Made by a program: the position numbers and the translations under genes. The notes beneath the pieces are model-generated. The model did not search any database and was not told where the DNA came from. It saw only the letters and a program-made list of their open reading frames with translations. Below, in pieces: positions 45,364 through 59,016 of a stretch of 64,000 nucleotides of DNA; position 1 is the first letter of the stretch, and the number at the start of each line of letters is the position of its first letter. This DNA is from Hippasteria phrygiana (lineage: Eukaryota; Echinodermata; Asteroidea; Valvatida; Goniasteridae): the NCBI GenBank assembly GCA_037893225.1, contig JAZGUH010000225.1, positions 806,001-870,000 on the forward strand, in the 5' to 3' direction.

Positions 45364-47156
45364 TTTTTTTTTTTTTTTTTTTTTTTTTTTCCTTTTCAGA
45401 CTTTTTCCCATAGCATTTGTACACGTTTTCTTTCTTACCGGCACTTTGGCTACTTTTATGGTACCGATTGACTTCAAACTTGGCAGACACTTAGACTATC
45501 TGCTCAGAATGTATGCCGAACATTTACGTCATGATGACGTCATCACGTGATTTTTTATGAATTTTTGAAATTTGAAAATCGTAATATTCTTTTTAATATA
45601 TCTAGCGAACAAAACAAGATATTTTCAAAATTCTTTTTGTTATAGCTTTGGTATGTCTCAAGGATATGCACTAAAAGAAAAAAAAATGTGTGATGTCATG
45701 ATGACGTCATCAAAAATGTGCTTTTTTAAAACACATATAAGGATAGGTCCGATCGTCATGAAAATTGGTGGGTAGGTAGATACTGGCACTAGGATGCAAA
45801 ATCCAAAATGACGTCATGATGACGTCATCACGTGATTTGTTATGAATTTTTGAAATTTTGAAAATCGTAACATTCTTTTAAATATATCTGGCAAACAAAA
45901 CAAGATATTTTCAAAATTCTTTTTGTTATAGCTTTGGTAGGTCTCAAAGATATGCCCTAAAAAGGAAAAGAATGTGTGACGTCATGATGACATCATCAAA
46001 AATGTCCTTTTTTAAAACACATATAAGGATAGGTCCGATCGTCATGAAAATTGGTGGGTAGGTAGATACTGCAACCAGCATGCAGAAGCCGAAGTGACGT
46101 CATGATGACGTCATCACGTGATTTTTTATGAATTTTTGAAATTTTGAAATCGTAAAATTCTTTTAAATATATCTGGCAAACAAAACAAGATATTTTCAAA
46201 ATTCTTTTTGTTATAGCTTTGGTAGGTCTCAAAGATATGCCCTAAAAAGGAAAAAAATGTGTGACGTCATGATGACATCATCAAAAATGTGCTTTTTTAA
46301 AACACATATAAGGATAGGTCCAATCGTCATGAAAATTGGTGGGTAGGTAGATACTGGCACTAGGATGCAAAATCCAAAGTGACGTCATGATGACGTCATC
46401 ACGTGATTTGTTATGAATTTTTGAAATTTTGAAATCGTAACATTCTTTTAAATATATCTCGCAAACAAAACAAGAGATTTTCAAAATTCTTTTTGATACA
46501 GCTTTTGGTATGTCTCAAAGATATGCCCTAAAAGGCGAAAATTGTGTGACGTCATAATGACGTCATCAATTTTTTTTTTTAACGCATGTAATGGTCGGTC
46601 CGATTAAAAATTTATACATTGAATTTTTCTCTACCTAATTCAACAATTTCGTGATCGTGGCTCACTCAAGTATTAAGAAATAACAGGCATCTAAAAAATT
46701 GTGACCAAATTCAATATAACACAAAGGAATTCTGGGAAGGACAGAAATCATGGCTTTCATGTGGCATGCTGTCTATAAAGAGTTGATCTCTAGTCTTTTT
46801 TTCAAGTCGTTAGACAAGTCGTAGGCAGATACTTACACCAACTGCTCAGAATGTGCGCCGAACTTTTAGGTCATGATGACGTCATCACATGTCACGTGAC
46901 GTCATCTTAAAGGGGCATTTTTGGAAACCATATATCTACAAAAGTACAAGTCACATTAAGTTAAAACGTGGTATTTAGTTATGCCAGCATGTGTTAGATG
47001 AAAATGTATGTGACGTCATGGTGACGTCATGATGACGTCATCGGCTAATTTTCTATGATTTTTTTCATTTTTGAAATTTCATTTAAATCACATAATTTTA
47101 CACAAAAAAACAAAACAGCCCTGTGTTTGTCCACAAACACTGCACCAGATGTCTAG
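45364..47156. repeat. array unit 4 (1,793 bp)
   Basis: Its first part repeats unit 3 base for base where compared. It diverges after about 46407. The join block at its end is followed by a different sequence than usual. Confidence 0.8.
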
Positions 47157-49054
47157 TTTCTTTTTTCTTTTTCTTTTTGGGTACCCAATCCCATAGACTT
47201 TGTACATGGTTCCTTCTGCCCTGTACTTTTAACAGAAAACAAAGTCGTATTCCCATAAAACTTAACATAGATGAAGACCTCATAGCATAGATGTATGTAG
47301 AACAATGACGTCATGATGACGTCATCACGTGATTTTTTATGAATTTTTGAAATTTGAAAATCGTAACATTCTTTTCAATATATCTAGCGAACAAAACAAG
47401 ATATTTTCAAAATTCTTTTTGTTATAGGTTTGGTATGTCTCAAAGATATGCCCTAAAAGGCGAAAATTGTGTGACGTCATGATGACGTCATCAAAAATAT
47501 GTTTTTTTTTTAACGCATGTAAGGGTCAATCCGATTACAAAAATGTATACATTGAATTTTCCTGTACCTAATTCCAAAATTTCATGATCGTGGCTCACTC
47601 AAGTAAGAAATAGCAGCCATTTCAAAATTTAGGCCAAATTCAATATAACACAAAGGAATTCTGAGACGGGCAGATAACCATGGGTATTATGTGCCTGCTG
47701 TTTATAAAAGGGGTTGATTTCTAGTCTTTTTTCAAGTCGCTAAATTTTTGAAGTTTTAAAATCGTAACATTCTTTTCAATATATCTAGCGAACAAAACAA
47801 GATATTTTCAAAATTCTTTTTGTTATAGGTTTGGTATATCTTAAAGATATGCCCTAAAAGGCGAAAATTGTGTGACGTCATGATGACGTCATCAAAAAAT
47901 TTCTTTTTTTAAAACGCATGTAAGGGTCAATCCGATTACAAAAATGTATACATTGAATTTTCCTGTACCTAATTCCAAAATTTCATGATCGTGGCTCACT
48001 CAAGTAAGAAATAACAGCCATTTGAAAATTTAGACCAAATTCAATATAACACAAAGGAATTCTGGGAAGGGTAGATAACCATGGCTTAAATGTGCATGCT
48101 GTTTATAAAAAGGTTGATTTGTAGTCTTTGTTCAAGTCGCTGAATTTTAAAATTGTGTAAATCGTAACATTCTTTTCAATATATCTAGCGAACTAAACAA
48201 GAAATTTTCAAAATTCTTTTTGTTATAGCTTTGGTATGTCTCAAAGATATGCCCTAAAAAGCGAAAATTGTGTGACGTCATGATGACGTCATCAAAAAAT
48301 TCTTTTTTTAAAGTCGCTAGAATATTGCCCATAGCATTTGTAAACGTTTTCTTTCTTACCGGCCACTTTGGCTAATTTTAAACTTGGCAGACACTTACCC
48401 CAACTGCTCACAATGTGTGCCGAACTTTTACGTCATAATGACGTCATCACATGTCACGTGACGTCATCTTAAAGGGGCATTTTTCAAAGCCATATATCTA
48501 CAAAAGTACAAGTTCGATTAAGTAAAAATGTAATATCTAGGTATCCAAGTAGTTTTATAAATGAAAATTGACATGACGTTATGATGACGTCATCACTTGT
48601 GACGTCATCTTAAAGGGGCAGTTTTTAAAGGCGCATATCTACAGATGTACAAGTCCGATTAAGTTTAAAAGTCATATCTAGGTAGCCCAGTAGGTTTATA
48701 GATGAAAATTGCATGACATGATGATGACGTCATCACATGTCACGTGACGTCATCTTAAAGGGGCAGTTTTTGAAGCCATATATAAACAAAAGTACAAGTC
48801 CGATTAAGTTGAAAAGTTATATCTAGGTAGGTCAGCAAGTTTATAGATGAAAATTTATGTGACGTTATGATGACGTCATCACATGTTACTACTACAAACA
48901 ACTTTAATTAATTTCAAAATTAACAAAGAAAACTGGCAGCAGCGCGATTGTATGACAAACTTAAATTATTGTATTCACATTTCACATCCAAACTAAATAA
49001 ACAAAAACGAAACAGCCCTGTGTTTGTCCACAAACACCAACCTCATGCCTCTAG
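47157..49054. repeat. array unit 5 (1,898 bp), divergent
   Basis: Opens with a unique segment (GGGTACCCAATCCCATAGAC...) instead of the usual 'CATAGCATTTGTACACG' stretch. It contains two to three B blocks and then D monomers at about 48430-48900. Confidence 0.75.
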
Positions 49055-50545
49055 TTTTCTTTTTTTTTTCTTTTTCTCTTTCAGACTATTGCCCATAGCA
49101 TTTGTACACGTTTTCCTTTTTACCGGCACTTTGGCTACTTTTATGCAGCCGATTGTCTTTAAACTTAGCAAACACTTAAAGCAACTGCTCAGAATGTGTG
49201 CCGAACTTTTACGTCATGATGACATCATCACGTGATTTTTTATGAATTTTTGAATTTTGAAAATCGTAACATTTGTTTCAATATATCTAGCAAACAAAAC
49301 AAGATATTTTCAAAATTCTTTTTGTGATAGCTTTGGTATGTCTCAAAGATATGCCCTAAAAGGCGAAAATGTGTGACGTCATGATGACATCATCAAAAAT
49401 GTGCTTTTTTAAAACACATATAAGGATAGGTCCGATCGTCATGAAAATTGGTGGGTAGGTAGATACTGCCACTAGGATGCAAAATCCAAAGTGACGTCAT
49501 GATGACGTCATCACGTGATTTGTTATGAATTTTTGAAATTTTGAAAATCGTAACATTCTTTTAAATATATCTGGCAAACAAAACAAGATATTTTCAAAAT
49601 TCTTTTTGTTATAGCTTTGGTAGGTCTCAAAGATATGCCCTAAAAAGGAAAAAAATGTGTGACGTCATGATGACATCATCAAAAATGTGCTTTTTTAAAA
49701 CACATATAAGGATAGGTCCGATCGTCATGAAAATTGGTGGGTAGGTAGATACTAGCACTAGCGTGCAAAATCCAAAGTGACGTCATGATGACGTCATCAC
49801 GTGATTTGTTATGAATTTTTGAAATTTTGAAATCGTAACATTCTTTTAAATATATCTCGCAAACAAAACAAGATATTTTCAAAATTCTTTTTGATACAGC
49901 TTTTGGTATGTCTCAAAGATATGCCCTAAAAGGCGAAAATTGTGTGACGTCATAATGACGTCATCAATTTTTTTTTTTTTTACGCATGTAAGGGTCGGTC
50001 CGATTAAAAAAATTTATACATTGAATTTTTCTCTACCTAATTCAACAATTTCGTGATCGTGGCTCACTCAAGTATTAAGAAATAACAGGCATCTGAAAAT
50101 TGTGACCAAATTCAATATAACACAAAGGAATTCTGGGAAGGACAGAAACCATGGCTTTCATGTGGCATGCTGTCCATAAAGAGTTGATCTCTAGTCTTTT
50201 TTTCAAGTCGTTAGACAAGTCGTAGGCAGACACTTACACAACTGCTCAGAATGTGCGCCAAACTTTTACGTCATGATGACGTCATCACATGTCATGTGAC
50301 GTCATCTTAAAGGTGCATTTTTTGAAGCCATATATCTACAAAAGTACAAGTCAGATTAAGTTAAAACGTGGTATTTAGTTATGCCAGCATGTGTTAGATG
50401 AAAATTTATGTGACGTCACGATGACGTCATCGGCTAATTTTCTATAATTTTTTTCATTTTTGAAATTTCATTTAAATCACATAATTTTACACAAAAAAAC
50501 AAAACAGCCCTGTGTTTGTCCACAAACACTGCACCAGATGTCTAG
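49055..50545. repeat. array unit 6 (1,491 bp)
   Basis: Preceded by the second border type (CCAACCTCATGCCTCTAG). It is otherwise built of A monomers, a B block and the join block. Confidence 0.8.
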
Positions 50546-50674
50546 TTTTTTTTTTTTTTTTTTTTTTTTTTTGGCTGTTTCGGAAGTTTTCCGAAACAGC
50601 CTTTGTTTTCGTTAAGATTTTTTTTTTGGCTGTTTTGGAAACTTTTCCAAAACAGCCCTTGTTTTCGTTAAGAT

Positions 50675-50722
<48 letters not shown>

Positions 50723-52204
50723 TGCTTCCTTTTCAGACTTTTTTCCCATAGCATTTGTACACGTTTTCTTTCTTACCGGCACTTTGGCTACTTTGGTGCA
50801 CCCGATTGACTTTAAACTTGGCAGACACTTAGACAAACTGCTCAGAATGTGTCCCGAACTTTTTGGTCATGATGACGTCATCACGTGATTTTTTATGAAT
50901 TTTTGAAATTTGAAAATCGTAAAATTCTTTTCAATATATCTAGCGAACGAAACAAGATATTTTCAAAATTCTTTTTGTTATAGCTTTGGTATGTCTCAAA
51001 GATATGCCCTAAAACGGAGAAAATGTGTGACGTCATGATGACATCATCAAAAATGTGCTTTTTTAAAACACATATAAGGATAGGTCCGATCGTCATGAAA
51101 ATTGGTGGGTAGGTAGATACTGGCACTAGCATGCAAAATCCAAAGTGACGTCATGATGACGTCATCACGTGATTTGTTATGAATTTTTGAAATTTTGAAA
51201 ATCGTAACATTCTTTTAAATATATCTGGCAAACAAAACAAGATATTTTCAAAATTCTTTTTGTTATAGCTTTGGTAGGTCTCAAAGATATGCCCTAAAAA
51301 GGAAAAAAATGTGTGACGTCATGATGACATCATCAAAAATGTGCTTTTTTAAAACACATATAAGGATAGGTCCGATCGTCATGAAAATTGGTGGGTAGGT
51401 AGATACTGGCACTAGCATGCAAAATCCAAAGTGACGTCATGATGACGTCATCACGTGATTTGTTATGAATTTTTGAAATTTTGAAATCGTAACATTCTTT
51501 TAAATATATCTCGCAAACAAAACAAGATATTTTCAAAATTCTTTTTCATACAGCTTTTGGTATGTCTCAAAGATATGCCCTAAAAGGCGAAAATTGTGTG
51601 ACGTCATAATGACGTCATCAATTTTTTTCTTTTTACGCATGTAAGGGTCGGTCCGATTAAAAAAAATGTATATATTGAATTTTTCTCCACCTAATTCAAC
51701 AATTTCGTGATCGTGGCTAACTCAAGTATTAAGAAATAACAGGCATCTGAAAATTGTGACCAAATTCAATATAACACAAAGGAATTCTGGGAAGGACAGA
51801 AACCATGGCTTTCATGTGGCATGCTGTCTATAAAGAGTTGATCTCTAGTCTTTTTTTCAAGTCGTTAGACAAGTCGTAGGCAGACACTTACACCAACTGC
51901 TCAGAATGTGCGCCGAACTTTTACGTCATGATGACGTCATCACATGTCATGTGACGTCATCTTAAAGGTGCATTTTTTGAAGCCATATATATATCTACAA
52001 AAGTACAAGTCAGATTAAGTTAAAACGTGGTATTTAGTTATGCCAGCATGTGTTAGATGAAAATTTATGTGACGTCATGATGACGTCATCGGCTAATTTT
52101 CTATAATTTTTTTCATTTTTGAAATTTCATTTAAATCACATACTTTTACACAAAAAAACAAAACAGCCCTGTGTTTGTCCACAAACACTGCACCATACAT
52201 CTAG
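50546..52204. repeat. array unit 7 (1,659 bp) with two hairpin cassettes
   Basis: The T tract is interrupted by two hairpin cassettes (50573-50601 and 50628-50657). From 50722 the sequence matches 39467 onward. Confidence 0.85.
50573..50680. repeat. two hairpin/poly-T cassettes
   Basis: The first is stem GGCTGTTTCGGAA with TTCCGAAACAGCC (13 bp, loop GTT). The second is stem GGCTGTTTTGGAA with TTCCAAAACAGCC. Each is followed by TTGTTTTCGTTAAGA and a T run. On the minus strand they read as A-tailed units ending in a hairpin. Confidence 0.85.
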
Positions 52205-53024
52205 TTTTTTTTTTGCTTCCTTTTCAGACTTTTTGCCCATAGCATTTGTGCACGTTTTCTTTCTTACCGGCACTTTGGCTACTTTGGTACACCCGATTGC
52301 CTTTAAACTTGGCAGACACTTAGACCAACTGCTCAGAATGTGTCCCGAACTTTTTGGTCATGATGACGTCATCACGTGATTTTTTATGAATTTTTGAAAT
52401 TTGAAAATCGTAACATTCTTTTCAATATATCTAGCGAACAAAACAAGATATTTTAAAAATTCTTTTTGCTATAGCTTTGGTATGTCTCAAAGATATGCCC
52501 TAAAAAGTAAAAATTGTGTGACGTCATGATGACGTCATCAAAAATGTGCTTTTTTAAAACACATATAAGGATAGGTCCGATCGTCATGAAAATTGGTGGG
52601 TAGGTAGATACTGGCACTAGGATGCAAAATCCAAAATGACGTCATGATGACATCATCACGTGATTTGTTATGAATTTTTGAAATTTTGAAAATCGTAACA
52701 TTCTTTTCAATATATCTGGCAAACAAAACAAGATATTTTCAAAATTCTTTTTGTTATAGCTTTGGTAGGTCTCAAAGATATGCCCTAAAAAGGAAAAAAA
52801 TGTGTGACGTCATGATGACATCATCAAACATGTACTTTTTTAAAACACATATAAGGATAGGTCCGATCGTCATGCAAATTGGTGGGTAGGTAGATACTGG
52901 CACTAGGATGCAAAATCCAAAGTGACGTCATGATGACGTCATCACGTGATTTTTTATGAATTTTTGAATTTTGAAAATCGTAACATTCTTTTCAATATAT
53001 CTAGCGAACAAAACAAGATATTTT
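50722..53024. repeat. 2.3-kb block duplicated from 39467-41769
   Basis: Offset 11,255 throughout, with no indel and no mismatch in the stretches I compared, including rare variants such as the extra ATAT in 'CCATATATATATCTAC'. Recent duplication, gene conversion or an assembly duplicate. Confidence 0.85.
52205..53024. repeat. array unit 8, truncated
   Basis: Breaks off in the middle of an A monomer (after CAAAACAAGATATTTT), where it joins the T/C tract of the next unit. This is a recombination junction. Confidence 0.75.
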
Positions 53025-54355
53025 TTTTCTTTTTTTTTTCTTTTTCTCTTTCAGACTATTGCCAATAGCATTTGTACACGTTTTCCTTTTTACCGGCACT
53101 TTGGCTACTTGTATGCAGCCGATTGTCTTTAAACTTAGCAAACACTTAAAGCAACTGCTCAGAATGTGTGCCGAACTTTTACGTCATGATGACGTCATCA
53201 CGTGATTTTTTATGAATTTTTGAATTTTGAAAATCGTAACATTTGTTTCAATATATCTAGCGAACAAAACAAGCTATTTTCAAAATTCTTTTTGTTATAG
53301 CTTTGGTATGTCTCAAAGATATGCCCTAAAAGGCGAAAATTGTGTGACGTCATGATGACGTCATCAAAAATGTTTTTTTTTTAACGCATGTAAGGGTCAA
53401 TCCGATTACAAAAATATATATATTGAATTTTCCTCTCCCTAATTCCAAAATGTCATGATCGTGGCTCACTCAAGTAAGAAATAACAGCCATTTCAAAATT
53501 TAGACCAAATTCAATATAACACAAAGGAATTCTGGGAAGGGCAGATAACCATGGCTCAAATGTGCATGCTGTTTATAAAAAGGGTTGATTTGTAGTCTTT
53601 TTTCAAGTCGCTAGACTATTGCCCATAGCATTTGTAAACGTTTCCTTTCTTACCGGCCACTTTGGCTACTTTTAAACTTGACAGACACTTACCCCAACTG
53701 CTCACAATGTGTGCCGAATTTTACGTCATGATGACGTCATCACATGTCACGTGACGTCATCTTAAAGGGGCATTTTTTGAAGCCATATATCTACAAAAGT
53801 ACAAGTCCGATTAAGTTGGAACGTGATATCTAGGTATGCCACCGGGTGTTATAGATGAAAATTGACATGCCGTTATGATTAAGTCAAAACATGTCACGTG
53901 ACGTCATCTTAAAGGGGCAGTTTTTGAAGCCATTTATCTGCAAAAGTACAAATTCGATTAAGTTGAAAACAAATATCCAGGTAGCCCAGTAGGTTTATAA
54001 ATAAAAATTGACATGACGTTATGATGACGTCATCACATGTTACGTGACGTCATCTTAAAGGGGCAGTTTTTGAAGCCACATATAAACAAAAGTACAAGTT
54101 CGATTAAGTTGAAATGTAATATCCAGGCAGGTCTGCAGGTTCATAGATGAAAATTGACATGACATTATGACTTCATCACATGTCACGTGACGTCATCTTA
54201 AAGGGGCAGTTTTTGAAGCCATATATATACAAAAGTACAAGTCCGATTAAGTTGAAAAGGTAGGTCAGCAAGTTTATAGATGAAAATTTATGTGACTTTA
54301 TGATGACGTCATCACATGTCACTATTACAAACAACTTTAATTAATTTCAAAATTA
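53025..54355. repeat. array unit 9, D-monomer type
   Basis: From 53041 it equals 57571-58885 (offset 4,530) with only isolated differences. It contains about four D monomers. Confidence 0.8.
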
Positions 54356-54519
54356 ATTGGCTGTTTCGGAAGTTTTCCGAAACAGCCTTTGTTTTCGTTA
54401 AGATTTTTTTTTTTGGCTGTTTCGGAAGTTTTCCGAAACAGCCTTTGTTTTCGTTAAGATTTTTTTTTTTTTCTTTTTGGCTGTTTTGGAAACTTTTCCA
54501 AAACAGCCCTTGTTTTCGT

Positions 54520-54560
<41 letters not shown>

Positions 54561-56050
54561 TGCTTCCTTCTCAGACTTTTTCCCCATAGCATTTGTGCAC
54601 GTTTTCTTTCTTACCGGCACTTTGGCTACTTTGGTGCACCCGATTGCCTTTAAACTTGGCAGACACTTAGACAAACTGCTCAGAATGTGTCCCGAACTTT
54701 TTGGTCATGATGACGTCATCACGTGATTTTTTATGAATTTTTGAAATTTGAAAATCGTAAAATTCTTTTCAATATATCTAGCGAACAAAACAAGATATTT
54801 TCAAAATTCTTTTTGTTATAGCTTTGGTATGTCTCAAAGATATGCCCTAAAAGAAATAAAATGTGTGACGTCATGATGACATCATCAAAAATGTGCTTTT
54901 TTAAAACACATATAAGGATAGGTCCGATCGTCATGAAAATTGGTGGGTAGGTAGATACTGGCACTAGGATGCAAAATCCAAAATGACGTCATGATGACGT
55001 CATCACGTGATTTGTTATGAATTTTTGAAATTTTGAAAATCGTAACATTCTTTTAAATATATCTGGCAAACAAAACAAGATATTTTCAAAATTCTTTTTG
55101 TTATAGCTTTGGTAGGTCTCAAAGATATGCCCTAAAAAGGAAAAAAATGTGTGACGTCATGATGACATCATCAAAAATGTGCTTTTTTATAACACATATA
55201 AGGATAGGTCCGATCGTCATGAAAATTGGTGGGTAGGTAGATACTGGCACTAGGATGCAAAATCCAAAGTTACGTCATGATGACGTCATCACGTGATTTG
55301 TTATGAATTTTTGAAATTTTGAAATCGTAACATTCTTTTAAATATATCTCGCAAACAAAACAAGATAGTTTCAAAATTCTTTTTGATACAGCTTTTGGTA
55401 TGTCTCAAAGATATGCCCTAAAAGGCGAAAATTGTGTGACGTCATAATGACGTCATCAATTTCTTTTTTTTAACGCATGTAAGGGTCGGTCGGTCCGATT
55501 AAAAATTTATACATTGAATTTGTCTCTACCTAATTCAACAATTTCGTGATCGTGGCTCACTCAAGTATTAAGAAATAGCTGGCATCTAAAAAATTGTGAC
55601 CAAATTCAATATAACACAAAGGAATTCTGGGAAGGACAGAAACCATGGCTTTCATGTGGCATGCTGTCTATAAAGAGTTGATCTCTAGTCTTTTTTTCAA
55701 GTCGTTAGACAAGTCGTAGGCAGATACTTACACCAACTGCTCAGAATGTGCGCCGAACTTTTAGGTCATGATGACGTCATCACATGTCACGTGACGTCAT
55801 CTTAAAGGGGCATTTTTGGAAACCATATATCTACAAAAGTACAAGTCAGATTAAGTTAAAACGTGGTATTTAGTTATGCCAGCATGTGTTAGATGAAAAT
55901 GTATGTGACGTCATGGTGACGTCATGATGACGTCATCGGCTAATTTTCTATGATTTTTTTCATTTTTGAAATTTCATTTAAATCACATAATTTTACACAC
56001 AAAAACAAAACAGCCCTGTGTTTGTCCACAAACACTGTACCAGATGTCTA
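54356..56050. repeat. array unit 10 with three hairpin cassettes
   Basis: Begins with three tandem hairpin/poly-T cassettes (54359-54540) inserted where other units have AATTAACAAAG. A monomers, a B block and the join block follow. Confidence 0.8.
54359..54558. repeat. three hairpin/poly-T cassettes
   Basis: Hairpins at 54359-54387 and 54415-54443 (C-G form) and 54479-54508 (T-A form), each followed by the same tail and T tract. Confidence 0.85.
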
Positions 56051-57561
56051 GTTTTCTTTTTTTTTTTTTTTGGCTGTTTTTTTTGTGCTTCCTTTTCAGA
56101 CTTTTTCCCCATAGCATTTGTGCACGTTTTCTTTCTTACCGGCACTTTGGCTACTTTGGTGCACCCGATTGACTTTAAACTTGGCAGACACTTAGACAAA
56201 CTGCTCAGAATGTGTCCCGAACTTTTTGGTCATGATGACGTCATCACGTGATTTTTTATGAATTTTTGAAATTTTGAAATCGTAAAATTCTTTTAAATAT
56301 ATCTGCCGAACAAAACACGGTATTTTCAAAATTCTTTTTGTTATAGCTTTGGTAGGTCTCAAAGATATGCCCAAAAAAAAAAAAAATGTGTGACGTCATG
56401 ATGACATCATCAAAAATGTGCTTTTTTAAAACACATATAAGGATAGGTCCGATCGTCATGACAATTGGTGGGTAGGTAGATACTGGCACTAGGATGCAAA
56501 ATCCAAATTGACGTCATGATGACGTCATCACGTGATTTGTTATGAATTTTTGAAATTTTGAAAATCGTAACATTCTTTTAAATATATCTGGCAAACGAAA
56601 CAAGATATTTTCAAAATTCTTTTTGTTATCGCTTTGGTAGGTCTCAAAGATATGCCCTAAAAAGGAAAAAAATGTGTGACGTCATGATGACATCATCAAA
56701 AATGTGCTTTTTTAAAACACATATAAGGATAGGTCCGATCGTCATGAAAATTGGTGGGTAGGTAGATACTGGCACTAGCATGCAAAATCCAAAGTGACGT
56801 CATGATGACGTCATCACGTGATTTGTTATGAATTTTTGAAATGTTGAAATCGTAACATTCTTTTAAATATATCTCGCAAACAAAACAAGATATTTTCAAA
56901 ATTCTTTTTGATACAGCTTTTGGTATGTCTCAAAGATATGCCCTAAAAGGCGAAAATTGTGTGACGTCATAATGACGTCATCAATTTTTTTTTTTTTACG
57001 CATGTAAGGGTCGGTCCGATTAAAAAAATTTATACATTGAATTTTTTCTACCTAATTCAACAATTTTCGTGATCGTGGCTCACTCAAGTATTAAGAAATA
57101 ACAGGCATCTGAAAATTGTGACCAAATTCAATATAACACAAAGGAATTCTGGGAAGGACAGAAACCATGGCTTTCATGTGGCATGCTGTCTATAAAGAGT
57201 TGATCTCTAGTCTTTTTTTCAAGTCGTTAGACAAGTCGTAGGCAGACACTTACACCAACTGCTCAGAATGTGCGCCGAACTTTTACGTCATGATGACGTC
57301 ATCACATGTCATGTGACGTCATCTTAAAGGTGCATTTTTTGAAGCCATATATCTACAAAAGTACAAGTCAGATTAAGTTAAAACGTGGTATTTAGTTATG
57401 CCAGCATGTGTTAGATGAAAATTTATGTGACGTCACGATGACGTCATCAGCTAATTTTCTATAATTTTTTTCATTTTTGAAATTTCATTTAAATCACATA
57501 ATTTTACACAAAAAAACAAAACAGCCCTGTGTTTGTCCACAAACACTGCACCAGATGTCTA
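56051..57561. repeat. array unit 11 (1,511 bp)
   Basis: The T tract contains a remnant of the hairpin cassette (GGCTGTTTT, about 56072). Otherwise A monomers, B block and join block. Confidence 0.8.
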
Positions 57562-59016
57562 GTTTTTTTCTTTTTCTCTTTCAGACTATTGCCCATAGCA
57601 TTTGTACACGTTTTCCTTTTTACCGGCACTTTGGCTACTTGTATGCAGCCGATTGTCTTTAAACTTAGCAAACACTTAAAGCAACTGCTCAGAATGTGTG
57701 CCGAACTTTTACGTCATGATGACGTCATCACGTGATTTTTTATGAATTTTTGAATTTTGAAAATCGTAACATTTGTTTCAATATATCTAGCGAACAAAAC
57801 AAGATATTTTCAAAATTCTTTTTGTTATAGCTTTGGTATGTCTCAAAGATATGCCCTAAAAGGCGAAAATTGTGTGACGTCATGATGACGTCATCAAAAA
57901 TGTTTTTTTTTTAACGCATGTAAGGGTCAATCCGATTACAAAAATATATATATTGAATTTTCCTCTCCCTAATTCCAAAATGTCATGATCGTGGCTCACT
58001 CAAGTAAGAAATAACAGCCATTTCAAAATTTAGACCAAATTCAATATAACACAAAGGAATTCTGGGAAGGGCAGATAACCATGGCTCAAATGTGCATGCT
58101 GTTTATAAAAAGGGTTGATTTGTAGTCTTTTTTCAAGTCGCTAGACTATTGCCCATAGCATTTGTAAACGTTTCCTTTCTTACCGGCCACTTTGGCTACT
58201 TTTAAACTTGACAGACACTTACCCCAACTGCTCACAATGTGTGCCGAATTTTACGTCATGATGACGTCATCACATGTCACGTGACGTCATCTTAAAGGGG
58301 CATTTTTTGAAGCCATATATCTACAAAAGTACAAGTCCGATTAAGTTGGAACGTGATATCTAGGTATGCCACCGGGTGTTATAGATGAAAATTGACATGC
58401 CGTTATGATTAAGTCAAAACATGTCACGTGACGTCATCTTAAAGGGGCAGTTTTTGAAGCCATTTATCTGCAAAAGTACAAATTCGATTAAGTTGAAAAC
58501 AAATATCCAGGTAGCCCAGTAGGTTTATAAATAAAAATTGACATGACGTTATGATGACGTCATCACATGTTACGTGACGTCATCTTAAAGGGGCAGTTTT
58601 TGAAGCCACATATAAACAAAAGTACAAGTTCGATTAAGTTGAAATGTAATATCCAGGCAGGTCTGCAGGTTCATAGATGAAAATTGACATGACATTATGA
58701 CTTCATCACATGTCACGTGACGTCATCTTAAAGGGGCAGTTTTTGAAGCCATATATATACAAAAGTACAAGTCCGATTAAGTTGAAAAGGTAGGTCAGCA
58801 AGTTTATAGATGAAAATTTATGTGACTTTATGATGACGTCATCACATGTCACTATTACAAACAACTTTAATTAATTTCAAAATTAACAAAGAAAATTGGC
58901 AGTAGTGCGATTGTTTGACAAACTTTAATTGTTGTATTCACATTTCACATCCAAAAAAAAAAAAAAAAACGAAACAGCCCTGTGTTTGTCCACAAACACC
59001 AACCTCATGCCTCTAG
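57562..59016. repeat. array unit 12 (1,455 bp), D-monomer type
   Basis: Its part from about 57873 is repeated in unit 13 at offset 1,459. Confidence 0.8.
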
